Below are positions 21,812 through 34,011 of a DNA stretch of 64,000 bases, in pieces. This DNA is from Nicotiana tabacum (taxonomy: Eukaryota; Streptophyta; Magnoliopsida; Solanales; Solanaceae). The DNA is taken from positions 192,406,103 to 192,470,102 of the forward strand of contig NC_134101.1 of the NCBI RefSeq assembly GCF_000715075.1. The letters are read 5' to 3'. The translations under genes were made by a program, and so were the position numbers. Numbering within the stretch: position 1 is the first letter of the stretch; each line of letters starts with the position of its first letter. The notes below the pieces were generated by a model, which saw nothing but the letters and a program-made list of their open reading frames with translations, was not told the DNA's origin and did no database searches.

Positions 21812-24469
21812 TGATACCCAATTTTTCCCTCATATTTCTCAAATACACATATATATACCTTCAAAATAGTGTATGAGCATCACCAAGTATTTTTTTTCTT
21901 AATTTTAAAAGCTTTTAATCAATTTATTCCTATATTTTTATATAAATAATTATTAATTGCATCATAAATAATTTCATAATGATTTATTATTTAAATTTTT
22001 ATCATTTTATACCCATTTAAGCTTCAAATATTTTATACATACTTATTACAATTGTATTTTGCATCCTTAGGCTAAAATTGCATAATTTTGCAATAATAGC
22101 CCATATATAGACATAATTACATTATTTATACAGAAAATGACTTTTTATATTTTATAATATTAAGCTACCCAAATAAACCACATAACCCAGTACCTATTTT
22201 TACCCGACCCAAACCCCTTCCTTCAATCCCGGTCGTTGATCTCTCAAGATCAACGACCCACATCCATCACACCCCTTTTAATTTACCTATCCCAAACCCT
22301 AACCCTCATAATCCCAAACTCGCCGCCCTCATATGCTCTCGTCTCTCATACCTCCTTCTGTCAAACCCTAGCGCTGTAACCCAAATCTCTCTGATTCCAA
22401 CCCAAAAAATGGAATCAATCTATGATTCCCTTACCATATTAGCCCCTCCTCCTTACTGGCTACCTGATTTTCGTATTATCTAATAGCTTGCCTAAAATGG
22501 AAAGCAAATCTTAAGAGATTCGAACCAAAACTGGTTCAAAATCTTTAACATGTTGCTTATTCCGTTTGTGTTCATCATTTTTTTGATCTTGGAAAGTACA
22601 AATCTTTCTGTATCTCTCACTGATTTGACTTAACCCTAAGGTTAGGGTTTCAGATCTTCTTTAACTGAGCCAAATCTGATTCGATTTTGTGTTTCTTCTG
22701 AATAACCTCTTGTCTATGTTCATTCTATTAAAATATATGACTTTTTGCCTTTATTTTTATCGATTTTATGATTTACCTAAAATAAGGGTTTCAGATCCTT
22801 GATTCAACCAAATCTGGTTCGATTTTGATTTTCTTTTTGAATAATCTCCTATCTACATTCATTGCAGCATTATGCGACTCATTGCCTTATTTTTCTGCCG
22901 ATTTTGTGAAGGTTTATCTAAAACTAGGGTTCGGAATTTTACTAATTTTTTGATACTCTTTCCTTTCTTATATGGGACTAATATTTTCCTTATTTCTGTT
23001 CAGTCTACCATATTTTCTTTATTATGTTGCCTTATTTTGCCTTGAAACTGATTGTTAATTTATTCCATGTGATATTTTTCTTATTCTAAGTGTTACTCAC
23101 CTAATTACACGCCATTATTCCCTAATAATTTACTTAACTTTGTATTATTTGTCCTAAAACTAGACTTCAACTGATTCTGTGATTAATTTATTTCCTTACT
23201 TATGTGTGTTTAATTTCTTTCCGCCTAATTGAATACTATTTAAACCCTTCTCCCTTCCCCCTTTAGACAGACTTGAACCCTTAATACTCTCACTGAAAAA
23301 TTAGCTTTTTACTCTGATTCTGTGCTCATTTGTTTCTAGTTTTAGCCGGCTGAAAGCCAAGGTCAAGTGACTCTGGACTCAACCACTGTGGTGTATTTAC
23401 TTTGCTTTCCTAGCTAACTGGTAATACATTCTCCCTTGGTACTTTATTCTCTATCTTTCATAATATGTGTTGCTCGACCAGCATGTTTGAACTCTGAGTA
23501 TGACTATACTATTTTATGATTCTATGATCTCATCTACCCCCTATGAGTGACACTATTAATTGGTTATATGAATCCTTTTAAAAACTAGCTTAATGTTTAA
23601 CTTGTCCATGCATACTGTTTGCTAATTCTGCATATGTTCTGAACTTTGCATTCAATGTGTAATTAGTTAATTTATCCTAACTTTACGGATTAGTTACTTA
23701 ATTCATATGCCCTGTCAATTTGTTTCTAACATGTCTGGTATCCCTCTGAATTCATGTGATAACCTGACTGTTTTGCCTAATTGCTTCTGTGATTAAACAA
23801 GGTTGTCCTAAATGCTAGCATTGAATACCTAGCTTAACTAAACTGTTAACCAAACTTCAACTCCGTTGAACTGCGTGTTTGAGCATGAACCTTCCTTGTT
23901 TTCTGGGTGCAAATTCTGTCTACAAGTTCTATGTCTTAAACTTTGTTTTCTTTTGAAATCAAAACTGTTTAAATCTGTCTCTCTTTATATGTTGTTGTTC
24001 TTTTAAAAAAACTTCCACTCTTAGTCCCTTAGGTTCTATCCTCAACCACCCCAGTGTGAGTACTGCTCAGGGTCCATGTGAGACTCCTGTGAACTATGAC
24101 ATACTAGGAACAGGTTCCTAATCTCTTTTAAAGCATTTCTTAGTGTGTGGTTCTGGTGTGAGCATTTCCCTGGGTCCTTGAGGCCTCTAGGAACTTTTAC
24201 ACATTGGAAACCTGGTTCTACATATGTTATGGGTGAGACATTCGTATTTGGCTATGTTGTACCTACGAATTGAGCCTCGAAATTGATTGGTTTTAAGGCC
24301 CGCTTCCCAGGTTTATTTGGGCCTAATGAAGGCTCCCTATAGTGTATCTTATTACTATTATGTAATTCGTTTGCTATTACGGTCCGTAATAACTTTGTAA
24401 TAAACAGATTCTGGGTTATTTAGTAAAAATCGAGGGGATTTCTTATTTTCTTTTGTTAAACTAGGTAGA

Positions 24470-25140
24470 AATACTGCCTATATGGATTCATCTGTACTAT
24501 TAATTCTGCTCATTTTCCAAAACTGTTAAGTTCTGCAATGTGTTTAGAAACCCTGCCTATAGGACGCATCAATATGTGTTAGCAATCATGCCTATAGGAC
24601 CCTAATGTTTGATTCAATTGTTTGCTAGTTATGTGTACAATTTCTATCCTTGTGCTGCTTGATAGAGATTATGCCTATAGGATTTAAATCAATTCAATAA
24701 TAGATATCATTCCTATAGGATTAAAATCAGTTTCAAACCTAGAGATCATGTATCTAGGATTTAATTCATGTTAGTAATTAGAAAGCATGCCTATAGTATT
24801 AAAAGGAAATACAAGGCTATGAAACATGTATATGAAGCTGAAATTAGTGTGCATCTAGAAATTCTGCCTATAGGGTTAAAACTAGTTCTACATTAGACAT
24901 CATGCCTATAGGATTATACTAATTGATTCTGAATACAATCGCCACTGTCAATCACTTAGACAATATGCCTATAGGACTTAATAATAATTTTGGATTCTGT
25001 ACGCATGATGCATTACTGTCTGAAGTAACCAGACGACATTCAGTAGGCAAATAATAGGTCCTAATAGCCGCCTTAATGAAACTGCTTCTATATAACACTA
25101 CTCACCTATTTTCTCACATAGATATCTGGTCTATAGGATT
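24470..25140 (+). repeat. Dispersed (A)TGCCTATAGGA repeats in the Ogre B LTR
   Basis: About twelve copies or near-copies of ATGCCTATAGGA occur 30-80 bp apart between 24470 and 25140. The core CCTATAGG is palindromic. Corresponding copies occur in the Ogre A LTRs at 28625-29095 and 45183-45640. Confidence 0.85.
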
Positions 25141-25317
25141 CTGCAGATTAATAAAAACCTGCTAATTAATTGCATGCATTTGTTGTTTGTGTGCGGAGTT
25201 TAACATGAGCCCATATTTGCTTTGTATCTGCAAGTCCTAACATGTTTTTGTTTGTCGCATAATCTTTTACATTTTGAGCAACCTAGGTTTAATCTAGAAC
25301 CATCCCAAATAGAGGTC

Positions 25318-25322
25318 CTAAT
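25318..25322. repeat. Target site duplication CTAAT, left of Ogre A
   Basis: CTAAT directly precedes the 5' LTR (TGTTAATACCC) and is repeated at 46635-46639. Confidence 0.97.
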
Positions 25323-27319
25323 TGTTAATACCCAATTTTTCCCATATATTTCAAAACTATGTTTGGGCATCAATTAGTATTTTTTAATACAATTTTTGCA
25401 TTTTTAAATATTTTAACTAATTTCTCCCAGCATTTATTTTTATAAAACAATCATTAAATTGCATCACAAATAGTTTTAATAATTCTTTTGGCTTAATTTT
25501 ATCATTTGTATTCGTATTAAGTTTCAATTATTGCACAAATAGCCATATCTGTATTTTAAGATGCAATTGCAATTACTTTGTAATTATAGCCTATGCATGA
25601 ATTATTACATATTTTACCGAAAAATAGCCTTTTATATTTTTAAAATATTAAGTAATTACTGTAAAATATTTCCATGCATGAAAATTATTTTTTATAATTT
25701 ATTAACCATTTTTTAAAAAAATTATTTTAGCAAATAATTATGTATTTAACAAATAGCCCTTTTCATTTAAAATCTAGCATATTAACCAGCCCAATACCCT
25801 TTTAATACCAGCCCAATACCCCTTTAATACCAGCCCAATTTACCCAAGCCCAATCTAGACCTACCTGACCCAACGTCCCCATCAAATCGTGGTCGTTGAT
25901 CTTTTAGATCAATGGTCCACATCAATACGTGCCTTTTTTAATCAAACGACCCCCTAAACCCTAATCATTTCCTCCATATGGTCGCCCTTGGATCCCCTTC
26001 TCTCTGGTTCTCTCTGAAACCAACCCCTAACCCTAATCGCCATCACCCAAAATCAGCCTTAATCCTTTGAATCCTTGTCCTATCTATGGCGTCTTATGGC
26101 TTTACGAAGCCTCTACTTGTCTCTTATCCCCTTGGTTGTTCGATTATGTGGTTTTTGTGGAAGAACCTCGAAGAGATCTGGTCCAGATCTCATTTAAAGC
26201 TCTTCAAGGGTTCGTCCATGGTTTGCGAGTAATTTCTATTGAAGTTCCATGGTTCAAATCTGTGGTCCAAAACCAGGTTCCCTTTACCCCTCCCCTTTCT
26301 CCTCTAAACCCTAATCTTTGGACCTGAATCCGTCTCGATCTTTGTAGATCTGGAAGGATTCTGAGTTTGTCAATGACTTTTCTTTAAAGATCTCTTGTTT
26401 CTTTACTGTTAACCAATTTTAGCACTATATTTTGGGTTCTTTGCTATCCACGGTTTGAATCTCTGCATACTTGAAATGTTTTTCAAGTTTCTATGATTTT
26501 TCTTTAAGTTTCTCTTATTCCTCTACTACTGACCGATTTTAAACACTACAATACTTCAGGTTTTTCGACATCTATGACTTCTTGCTTGTTCGAATCTCTA
26601 TATGATGACACACCTTCCAGTTTTCTTCTTTAAGTTTTTCCAAACTAGGGTTTCCCGAAAATTTCTTTAATCCAAAACGCTTGATGATTTTGAGTGTTTA
26701 ATCTTCTATTTCTTTTGTGTTTTAACTGATTTCATGAAGATTGCTTTAACTCTAACTATTTTATGCTAAAAACCCTAATTTTTCGACATTATTATTTCGA
26801 TTCTGAGTTTGTCTAGGTTACTTGTGTACTGACTTTGTCCTATGCTTTGGTTTCTGTGATTCTTCCTCCAAATGTGCCCCTATTGATGTTCTTGGTTCAA
26901 TTTTTCTACTGATTCTATATATCTATGTTCATTTTTTGCCTATTCATGGTAAACCTATACTTTTCTCCTTAAATTAGTGATTGATTTGGATTCTTGATTT
27001 ATCAATTTGTTTTGTTAAGACCTATGTGCTAATTCCTGACTATTTCCTTTATTTACAATCTTGATTAGCTTTCTTACCTTATTCAATTAACCATGATATT
27101 CACTAATTCTTCACTAATCATTTCTTTAATTAAACTTCTGTCTATTTACCCCTAATTTCTTATTTGATTTTCTTTCCTTAAATGTATTCTGCCTTTACCG
27201 TTGGTTAACTACCCTTAAATAAGGGAAAATTATACTAATTGTTGTATAATTGATTCTGTGGCTTCCTTAATTGCAGAAGGGTTAATTCCCTTTACCTTAT
27301 TTTCCTTGTTCTTAAATGC

Positions 27320-27328
27320 TATATATAC
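27320..27328 (+). promoter_or_regulatory. TATA box of the Ogre A 5' LTR
   Basis: CTATATATAC followed by CT-rich sequence and ACACACGAACATT. The 3' LTR has the same word at 43871-43880 at the same offset, about 1995 bp from the LTR start. Confidence 0.65.
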
Positions 27329-27430
27329 TCTCCATTACTCCTCACTTCTACACACGAACATTAGTTCATCTACACTTTCACACACTCAGGAGCTCTCTAT
27401 TCTCTTCTGTTACTTGTAATTCTCACTAAT

Positions 27431-27455
27431 CCAGCCGGCTGTAAGCCAAGGCTGG
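27431..27455 (+). other. Stacked hairpin in the LTR leader
   Basis: CCAGCC pairs with GGCTGG, and inside it GGCT pairs with AGCC around a GTA loop with a two-base bulge. It lies about 80 nt past the likely transcription start. The 3' LTR is identical here (43983-44007); Ogre B keeps the inner stem (GGCT, GAA, AGCC) near 23348. A leader RNA structure is inferred. Confidence 0.55.
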
Positions 27456-30088
27456 CTACTTGCACCATCTATGCTCTATACGTTGTGTTCTCTCCTTAAC
27501 TAGTATGTGTTGATTTAGCTCCCATTCCAAAACTATGTGTTTTCTTTTTTGCTGCAGTCATTAGTTGTGATTTCCAGTTCTATTTGCTATTCTATTGTCT
27601 TATGCTCAATGTGTAACCAGCATGCTTAGATTACACTGCCTATTTACTATATCTCTCAGCATGTTTAAGTTTATTCTGTTAAAAGCTATAGATAGTATAC
27701 TGTTTAGCATGCCAATCCTACTTTAGATATCTTATTCACTAGTTTGTCCAAGCTGCATTGTGTGTTTACTGTCTCACTCAGCATGTCTAAATTCTGCTTG
27801 TTCTGTATGTGATTAGTGTTTCTAAAAACTTGAATGCTTCATGAAGTGTTTGTCTAGCTTGTTCATCTAAGTCTAACTTACTTCACCAATGAGATCCTAT
27901 TTGTGTCTAAGACCTGTGCATTCTCAACATATCTTTGTAATTAACTGGTTAATTCCATAACTTCTTGAGGAATCTGTGGATCACTAAGTTGCATTTCAGG
28001 TGTCCCCTACCCCTTTCTCCTTATGTGAAGTCTATTTGCCAAAGTATTTTCTGAAGCTGTTCTGGGATTGGTATTCTGATTTCAAGATGTTCTTTTCCAT
28101 GCTTTCCAACTACTATTTTGCTCAAACTAATATAGGTTTTCAGAAAACTCTTTTCACTCCTAAGAACTTTCTTTTTACTGTTTACTAAAATCATTTAAAT
28201 CATTATGCACTCTCACATTACTCTTAGATTACTAAGTCCTACCCCTCTAGTATGTGTACTGCTTTGAGACCCTTGAGATCTCTCTGAACTCTGGCATATC
28301 AGGGCTGACACTTCCACACTGCACATAATCAGTCTTTGTTTAAGGAAAGTCTGGGTGTGAGCACTGCCCGGGATCCTTGATGTCCTTAGGGAACTCTGAC
28401 ACACCTAGACATGAATTGGGCTATGGAACTTTGGGCATTTGAGACCAGTAAAGACTTGGTACACCATGACTGTTTTGGGCCTGCTTCAAGATCCCTATAG
28501 CTTAGCTTCCATTCTATTTGTGTAATTTATATTCAATTCTTGGTCTGTAATAATTATTGTAAACAAACATTGGGGTGATTAGTGAAAAAGGGTGGGTAGT
28601 CATATACTGTGGGTAAAGATTGGGTAGATAACATGCCTATAGGGTTCATTTCGATTCAAATGTGTGTGTTAGATAATATGTCTATAGGATCGACTTTGAA
28701 TAAGTTCTGATTGCTTTTTACATAATAGAGATCATGCCTATAGGGTCTAAATCGGCTTTAATAGAAATCATGCCTACAAGGATTTCACTTTGGTCAAATA
28801 AATTCTGTTTGCTCCGCCTTATGTTTTACTAGAAATCATGCCTATAAGATCTAAAACCAGTTTATTTTAACTTCAACGCATGGTTGTAGACTCTGAATCG
28901 GCTTAATTAATTAATTTGTTCGTTTCTTTAATAAGTTCTCAACGCTACCTTAATATTACTAGAAAGCATGCCTATAAGATCCAAAGTACCTGTTTAAAAT
29001 TGTTTACTGATTTACTGCCTTCCTGATTAACGATTAGATACCATGCTCATAGGACATCACTATTATACGCCTAGGCAAGCCTATAGGGCGCTTAAAAATC
29101 TTGCGACTGTAAAACTATGTTCTGTTATCTATGACTGTTCATATTCAACAGGTCTAAAATTAGTAGGCAAGCTGAATAAGTCTTTGATACTTTAGTCCTT
29201 ATTCAATACTGTATACTCTCTGCTCACCTAGATATCATGTTCTAAGGTTTTCTCTTAAATACCTAAAACTATTGTTTGAGACGTGCACTTACTTGTTCTT
29301 TTTGTGGATGCAAAAATGTGAGCCTTTAATTGTTCTCTTTAATGTAGTCCTAACTGTTTTGATTGACGCCTAGATTTTTCTCCTTTAAGTACCTTAGGAT
29401 GGTCTAGAACTACCTAAATTAGAGGTCCTAAATACCTCTAGGGCCACAAGGGAGGGACGGGTAGTGCACGCATAGGATATCTTTCAAGGTTGCTAGAACG
29501 CTTTAGGCTATGACCAAGGGGAGGGAATTGGGTAGTACGGATATGATGACTACGCGCTAATGTCATGTGTAGCCCCTCATCGAGGAGTGATTACCTGGCA
29601 TTATGTGGGTATGATCCTATAGGTTCACCAACCTAGGACCCCACTTTCCCAACTCCCGTTGTTTAAATAAATTTACTTTTCTTTACATATGTGCAAATTG
29701 GTCAAACCTTTTCCTTTGTTTTCATTACTTGAATCATACATGCACTTAGAATGTCAAAACATGCCTTTACTTGCAAGTATGTGTTAAAACTATTTGTTTG
29801 ATAAATTGACTAATTCACATAGTTTAAGTTCAGCGTGGACCTACCGTTATGGACCCCGAGGGGTGCCTAACACCTTCCCCTCAAGGTTATTTTGAGCCCA
29901 TACCCTAATCTCTGGTAATGCAAACTAGTCCATGAGTTAATTACTCTAGGTGCACTAACGCACCGTAATCCGTTAGGTGGCGACTCTTCAAATACCCAAT
30001 TCCCAAATGAAAATGAGTTATTTCCCCCAATGAATGTTGAAACACGGACTTCCCCGTCAAAAAGGGAAAAAAAGGGGGCGCGACAGCA

Positions 30089-30106
30089 TGGCGACTCTGC
30101 TGGGGA
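30089..30106 (+). promoter_or_regulatory. Primer-binding site, tRNA-Arg type
   Basis: TGGCGACTCTGCTGGGGA begins three bases after the 5' LTR end. This is the primer site I know for Ogre elements, complementary to the 3' end of a tRNA-Arg. Confidence 0.9.
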
Positions 30107-30793
30107 TATTTTTTAGGCTCTTACCATAACGAACTTATCTTTTGTGAATTAGTCCAAGCATGCCTTATCTCATACCCTTTCCCTTATTTGAATTTAACTG
30201 TCTATTTTCAAGCATTTATGATTTCTTTTCCTGAAACTGACTTGTCTCCTTGTTTTCTTTTTATGTAACTGTCTTTTCAATTATTTAAATACTGCATTTA
30301 TTATTTTCTTATGTGCAAATACTTGACAACATGTTATTTATTGCCGCATAAATCATGTTCAACATCATACTCCACTCATGCATAATTAATCATATAGCAA
30401 CGCTTGATGAGTGTTTGCACTCTTCCTATATATCACCCCTTAAATTTGGAAAGGCGTATTTGCGGTAAAACTAGTCGATCAGTGGTGCGTTCGACGGTTC
30501 CGTGCCTTTCCCCCTTGAGTTGTCCGCTTGAGGGTCCCAGTCTAGACCTCTACAACAACATTTACTCTGATTAAATTGTACATGCATTATGGTCAAACCA
30601 ATCAGGGTTAATATGTTATCCGCATAATAACCCTTTAAGACAAGCCTTGTCCAAAGGTCCATCAAGTTTTTCATAATCACAACAGATGTAACCACGATTA
30701 TGTGCATTAATTTGGAGAAATAAGTGTCAATATGCTAATCATTACTGTATAAATAGACGAACTTGGAGGGGAAAGGGCTTAACTCTCTTTGTT
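30107..30793 (+). other. Ogre A untranslated leader
   Basis: AT-rich sequence between the primer site and the ORF1 start codon. Short frames only, no domain. It would hold the packaging signal in a functional element. Confidence 0.6.
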
Positions 30794-32443
30794 ATGCAGA
30801 AAATGAGGCACGAGGTCCCCAGATTCGGTATGTATAGCACACCCTCACTCTTGCTAGATTGGTGGAGGGATCTTCCTTCATGTGACCAAAACCATGTGAA
30901 ACGAGTCTTAGGAAACTTGCCTTCTCTGATGGATCTTCAACTCAACAAAATGCTAATCGAGGATGCAACTATGTTTTGGGACAAGAAAAGGGTTGTGTTC
31001 CTTTTTAGGAACATAGAAATGACTCCCCTCCTAGAAGAAATAGGAAGATTTGTTGGGTTGCCTTGGGATAGCCCTAATCTGTTAGCACCTGAAAATCGCG
31101 CTGCTATGGGATTTCTGAAAATGATGGGGCTGAAGAAGAATGACAACTTGAAATGCCTAAAGGACACTTACATACCTTTTGAGTTCCTTTATGAAAGATA
31201 CGGTCATAGCAGCTCTTACCGTATTTTTTATGATGAGTTCTCAATCACTTCTTTAGGTTGGATTCATCGTAGGGTCTTCGTATTTATTATGTGTTTCTTG
31301 GGCATACTGGTATTCCCAATCCAAGGGGATAGAATCCATACTAGGCTGGCCATGGTAACCAAAACTCTAATGGACGGGATCAAAGGGGAGATATACATTA
31401 TCATCCCTATGATCATTGCAGACATGTACCGGGTTTTGGAATGATGTCAGAAGGGGTTCAGGTTCTTTGTGGGTTGCAACTTGCTGCTACAGGTCTGGTT
31501 GTTGGAACATCTCCAAAAGGGACAATACTGTCAAGAATTTTCGTGAAGGCCGTGGAATGATCACATAGCCTTCCATCATCCCAAAAGAATGAACTACATT
31601 CCAGACATGTTTGCTCAGCTAGAGGACGTTGTGGGATGGGTACAGCTTTTTGAAAATTTGACCGAGGATCAAGTCCAGTGGATGTTCGAGTGGTTCCCTA
31701 CCAATGAATTCATCATCAGATCCAGGGATTTTCCGTACTTGGTGTTGATTAGGTTGAGGGGCATATACCATTACGCTCCTCTAAGGGTTATGAAACAAGC
31801 AGGCAGGAGACAAATCATACCACGGGTCGCCAAAATATGTCACTTCAGAGCCAATTTCCAAGGTGACACCATCCCATATAAGAATGAAGCACAACACATG
31901 TGGACCTTAAAGATTATTGTAGAGAAGGATACTATTGAGCCAGACCAATATCACGCGGTCCACTCATACCTTTACCCTTTGTGGTTGCAGGATAACATGA
32001 TTGGGGTCATTGAGACAAGGGCTGGGCCAGGAAATAGGGTCATTGACGAGGGTTCTATGATAGAGGTGAAGTACAACAAGCTGCGGAAAGGAGTTCGAAA
32101 GTTTGAAGCCGAGGATATGGCACTGCACAAAGCTGACATGGAGATGATTAACGAATGGAAAGAAATAGCCATTAAATCCAGCAAGAGGTTGGAATACCTG
32201 GAGTACAGTTTAATGGAGTTGGAAGGGAAGATGAGAAAATGGGTGATTGACTGCCAAAACACTGAAGGAAACGAAGGAGGGCATCTTGCAAGGGCATTCC
32301 TGCTGCTGAACCTGCGCGAGTTAGGAGAGTTGATCGACAAGAGCATCCAGTCTGGAGAGGTCCTTCTGGGACCAAGTAGATTAGATTTATTTGCTTTCCT
32401 TTCAAATGTAATAAGGCCAAGAGCCATTAGTAACATTATTTAG
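30794..32443 (+). pseudogene. Ogre ORF1 (DUF7745-like), two in-frame stops
   Basis: One frame of 550 codons runs from ATG at 30794 to TAG at 32443, broken by TGA at 31442-31444 and another TGA near 31547. The N-terminal part has the layout LLLDWWRDLP, then FLFRNIEMTPLLEEIGRFVGLPWD, typical of the plant DUF7745 family that forms Ogre ORF1. The C-terminal part (PYKNEAQHMWTLK, LWLQDNMI) ends in a charged coiled coil. The function is unknown. It lies between the primer site and gag in the same frame as the gag remnant. Confidence 0.8.
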
Positions 32444-32677
32444 TTTCATTTTGGTTCATTTACTTTTACTTTAATGAAATGAGGCAATTATTGGCACTAA
32501 ATTTCTCCAAATTGTTTTTTCGCTAGGTCTACCTCGGGCACAACGAGGCTCCCAAATTAGGACACGAATTTACATTCCCGCAATATGTGTTTAAATATTG
32601 AAACATTTCAGAATCCTTACTAACTTGTTTACCTTTTTGTTTTTCTTTATTTCTTATTCCCATCCCCTAAGGTTGGT

Positions 32678-34010
32678 TTGCTCATACTGGCATCGTCAGC
32701 ATATCACACCAGATCTATAAGCCCTCCACCTCCTCCTCCTCTAAGTAATACAAAAGGCAAAGGAAAAGCAAAAATGGACGACTTAAGTGGTATTCGAAAG
32801 GATAATGCTAAGAACACAGAAGCTTCAGATGGTCGGAGTCCTCCGGCACCAAATGATCTAGTCTTGAGGTTGGAACAAAAGATATTGGAGCTACAGGGAG
32901 AGCTTGAGCAGGGCCGCAATTTGGCAAACTTGTCACTCACCCTGAATGTCCCCAACATCAGCCAACAAAACACAAAGAACCCAGCACCTCCCCAAAACAC
33001 ACCAAACCAACATCAACAAAACCCTCTTGCACCGCATCAATACGCAACCCCACCCCAAAATCTTAGTCCCCTACCAATACCAACTCTGCCACAACACCAC
33101 CATCAACCAATTCATTACCTACCAACCGCCACTTATAATACTCCCCAGAATACCCCATAACCCATTCCTGACCCTCAAAACTCAACCAATGACCACCATT
33201 ACACCCAGGCACCTGGCACTCAAAAAAACAACCCCATATACGTGGAAACCGTGCCTCACTCTATCCAACCAATCTCCTATACCCCAGAATCCTCCAAAAA
33301 GGACCTACTCATTAAAAACATGGTTGAAGAACTCAAGAAGTTGACGAGTCGAGTTTAGGGTATCGAAAGCGGCAAGGGAATAGAAGGTTTGAACTATGAA
33401 GACCTATGCATATAGCCAGATGTAGAACTGTCGGAGGGATACAAACCTCCCAAGTTCGAGATGTTTGATGGTATAGGTGATTCCAGGGTTAATTTGAGGA
33501 CCTATTGTGATAAGCTTGTCGGGGTCGGGAAAGACGAAAAGATTCAGATGAAACTCTTTATGAGGAGTCTTACTGGAGATGCTTTGTCCTGGTACATCAG
33601 CCAAGTTCCAAGGAAATAGTCCAATTGGGTGAGTATGGTGTTAGATTTCATGGACCGGTTCAGGTTCAATACAGAGAATGCACCATATGTTTTCTACATC
33701 CATAATCTTAAGAAGAAACCCACCGAAACCTTCTGCGAGTATGCTACTCGTTGGAGGTCGAAAGCGGCCAAGGTCAGGCTATCTTTGGACGAGGAATAGA
33801 TGAAACAATTCTTTGTCGGAGCACAGGATCCGCAGTATTATGAAAGATTGATGGTTATTGAAAACCATAAATTCTCTGATATCATCAAGCTTGGGAAAAA
33901 AATTGAGGAAGGCATCAAAAGCGGGATGGTAACAAATTTTGAGGCATTACAGGCCACAAATAAAGCATTGCAATCAGGCGGCATATCAAAGAAAGGAGAC
34001 GTTGGGTAGT
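32678..34010 (+). pseudogene. gag: Ogre A gag, N-terminal and capsid regions
   Basis: The frame carries a Pro-rich start (SPPPPPPLSNTKGKGKAKM), a coiled-coil part (RLEQKILELQGELEQ), a Pro/Gln/His-rich linker and the capsid core (VELSEGYKPPKFEMFDG, LFMRSLTGDALSWYI, EYATRWRSKAAKV). Stops interrupt it near 33160, 33358, 33416, 33619 and 33799; four of the five look like CAG or CAA to TAG or TAA, and the one after VPRK like TGG to TAG. No clear ATG opens the frame. At 34008 a stop and a one-base deletion separate it from the next frame. Confidence 0.85.
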
Positions 34011-34011
34011 A

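Larger units (their letters stand above)
21812..25322 (+). repeat. Ogre B 3' LTR, first part
   Basis: It starts TGATACCCAATTTTTCCC after the purine tract and aligns with the Ogre A LTR starts. It contains AAACCCTA(A/G) motifs, the AGCCGGCT stem region near 23344 and many CCTATAGG words. It is cut by Ogre A at AGAGGTCCTAAT and resumes at 46640. Total length without Ogre A is about 4.03 kb. I see no genuine ORF. Confidence 0.9.
25323..30085 (+). repeat. Ogre A 5' LTR
   Basis: It starts TGTTAATACCCAATTTTT and ends GGGGGCGCGACA. A TATA box lies 2.0 kb in (27320-27328), so U3 is about 2 kb and R-U5 about 2.7 kb. Telobox words AAACCCTAA occur at 25956, 26306 and 26770. A stacked hairpin at 27431-27455 and CCTATAGG repeats lie in the transcribed part. 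ORFs inside are chance frames. Confidence 0.95.

Noticed and set aside
22290..22325. Interstitial telomere repeat (AACCCTAACCCT)
   Set aside because: Only one to two units, scattered; better described as telobox motifs in LTRs.
26067..26327. 86-codon ORF in the Ogre A LTR, with a longer version at 42596-42883
   Set aside because: Similarity between the two is explained by LTR duplication. No domain, and several substitutions change residues freely.
31972..32436. 154-codon minus ORF inside ORF1
   Set aside because: Antisense shadow of the ORF1 frame.
32946..33344. 132-codon plus ORF overlapping gag
   Set aside because: It is an alternative frame of the Pro/Gln/His-rich gag linker; low-complexity composition creates the open frame.
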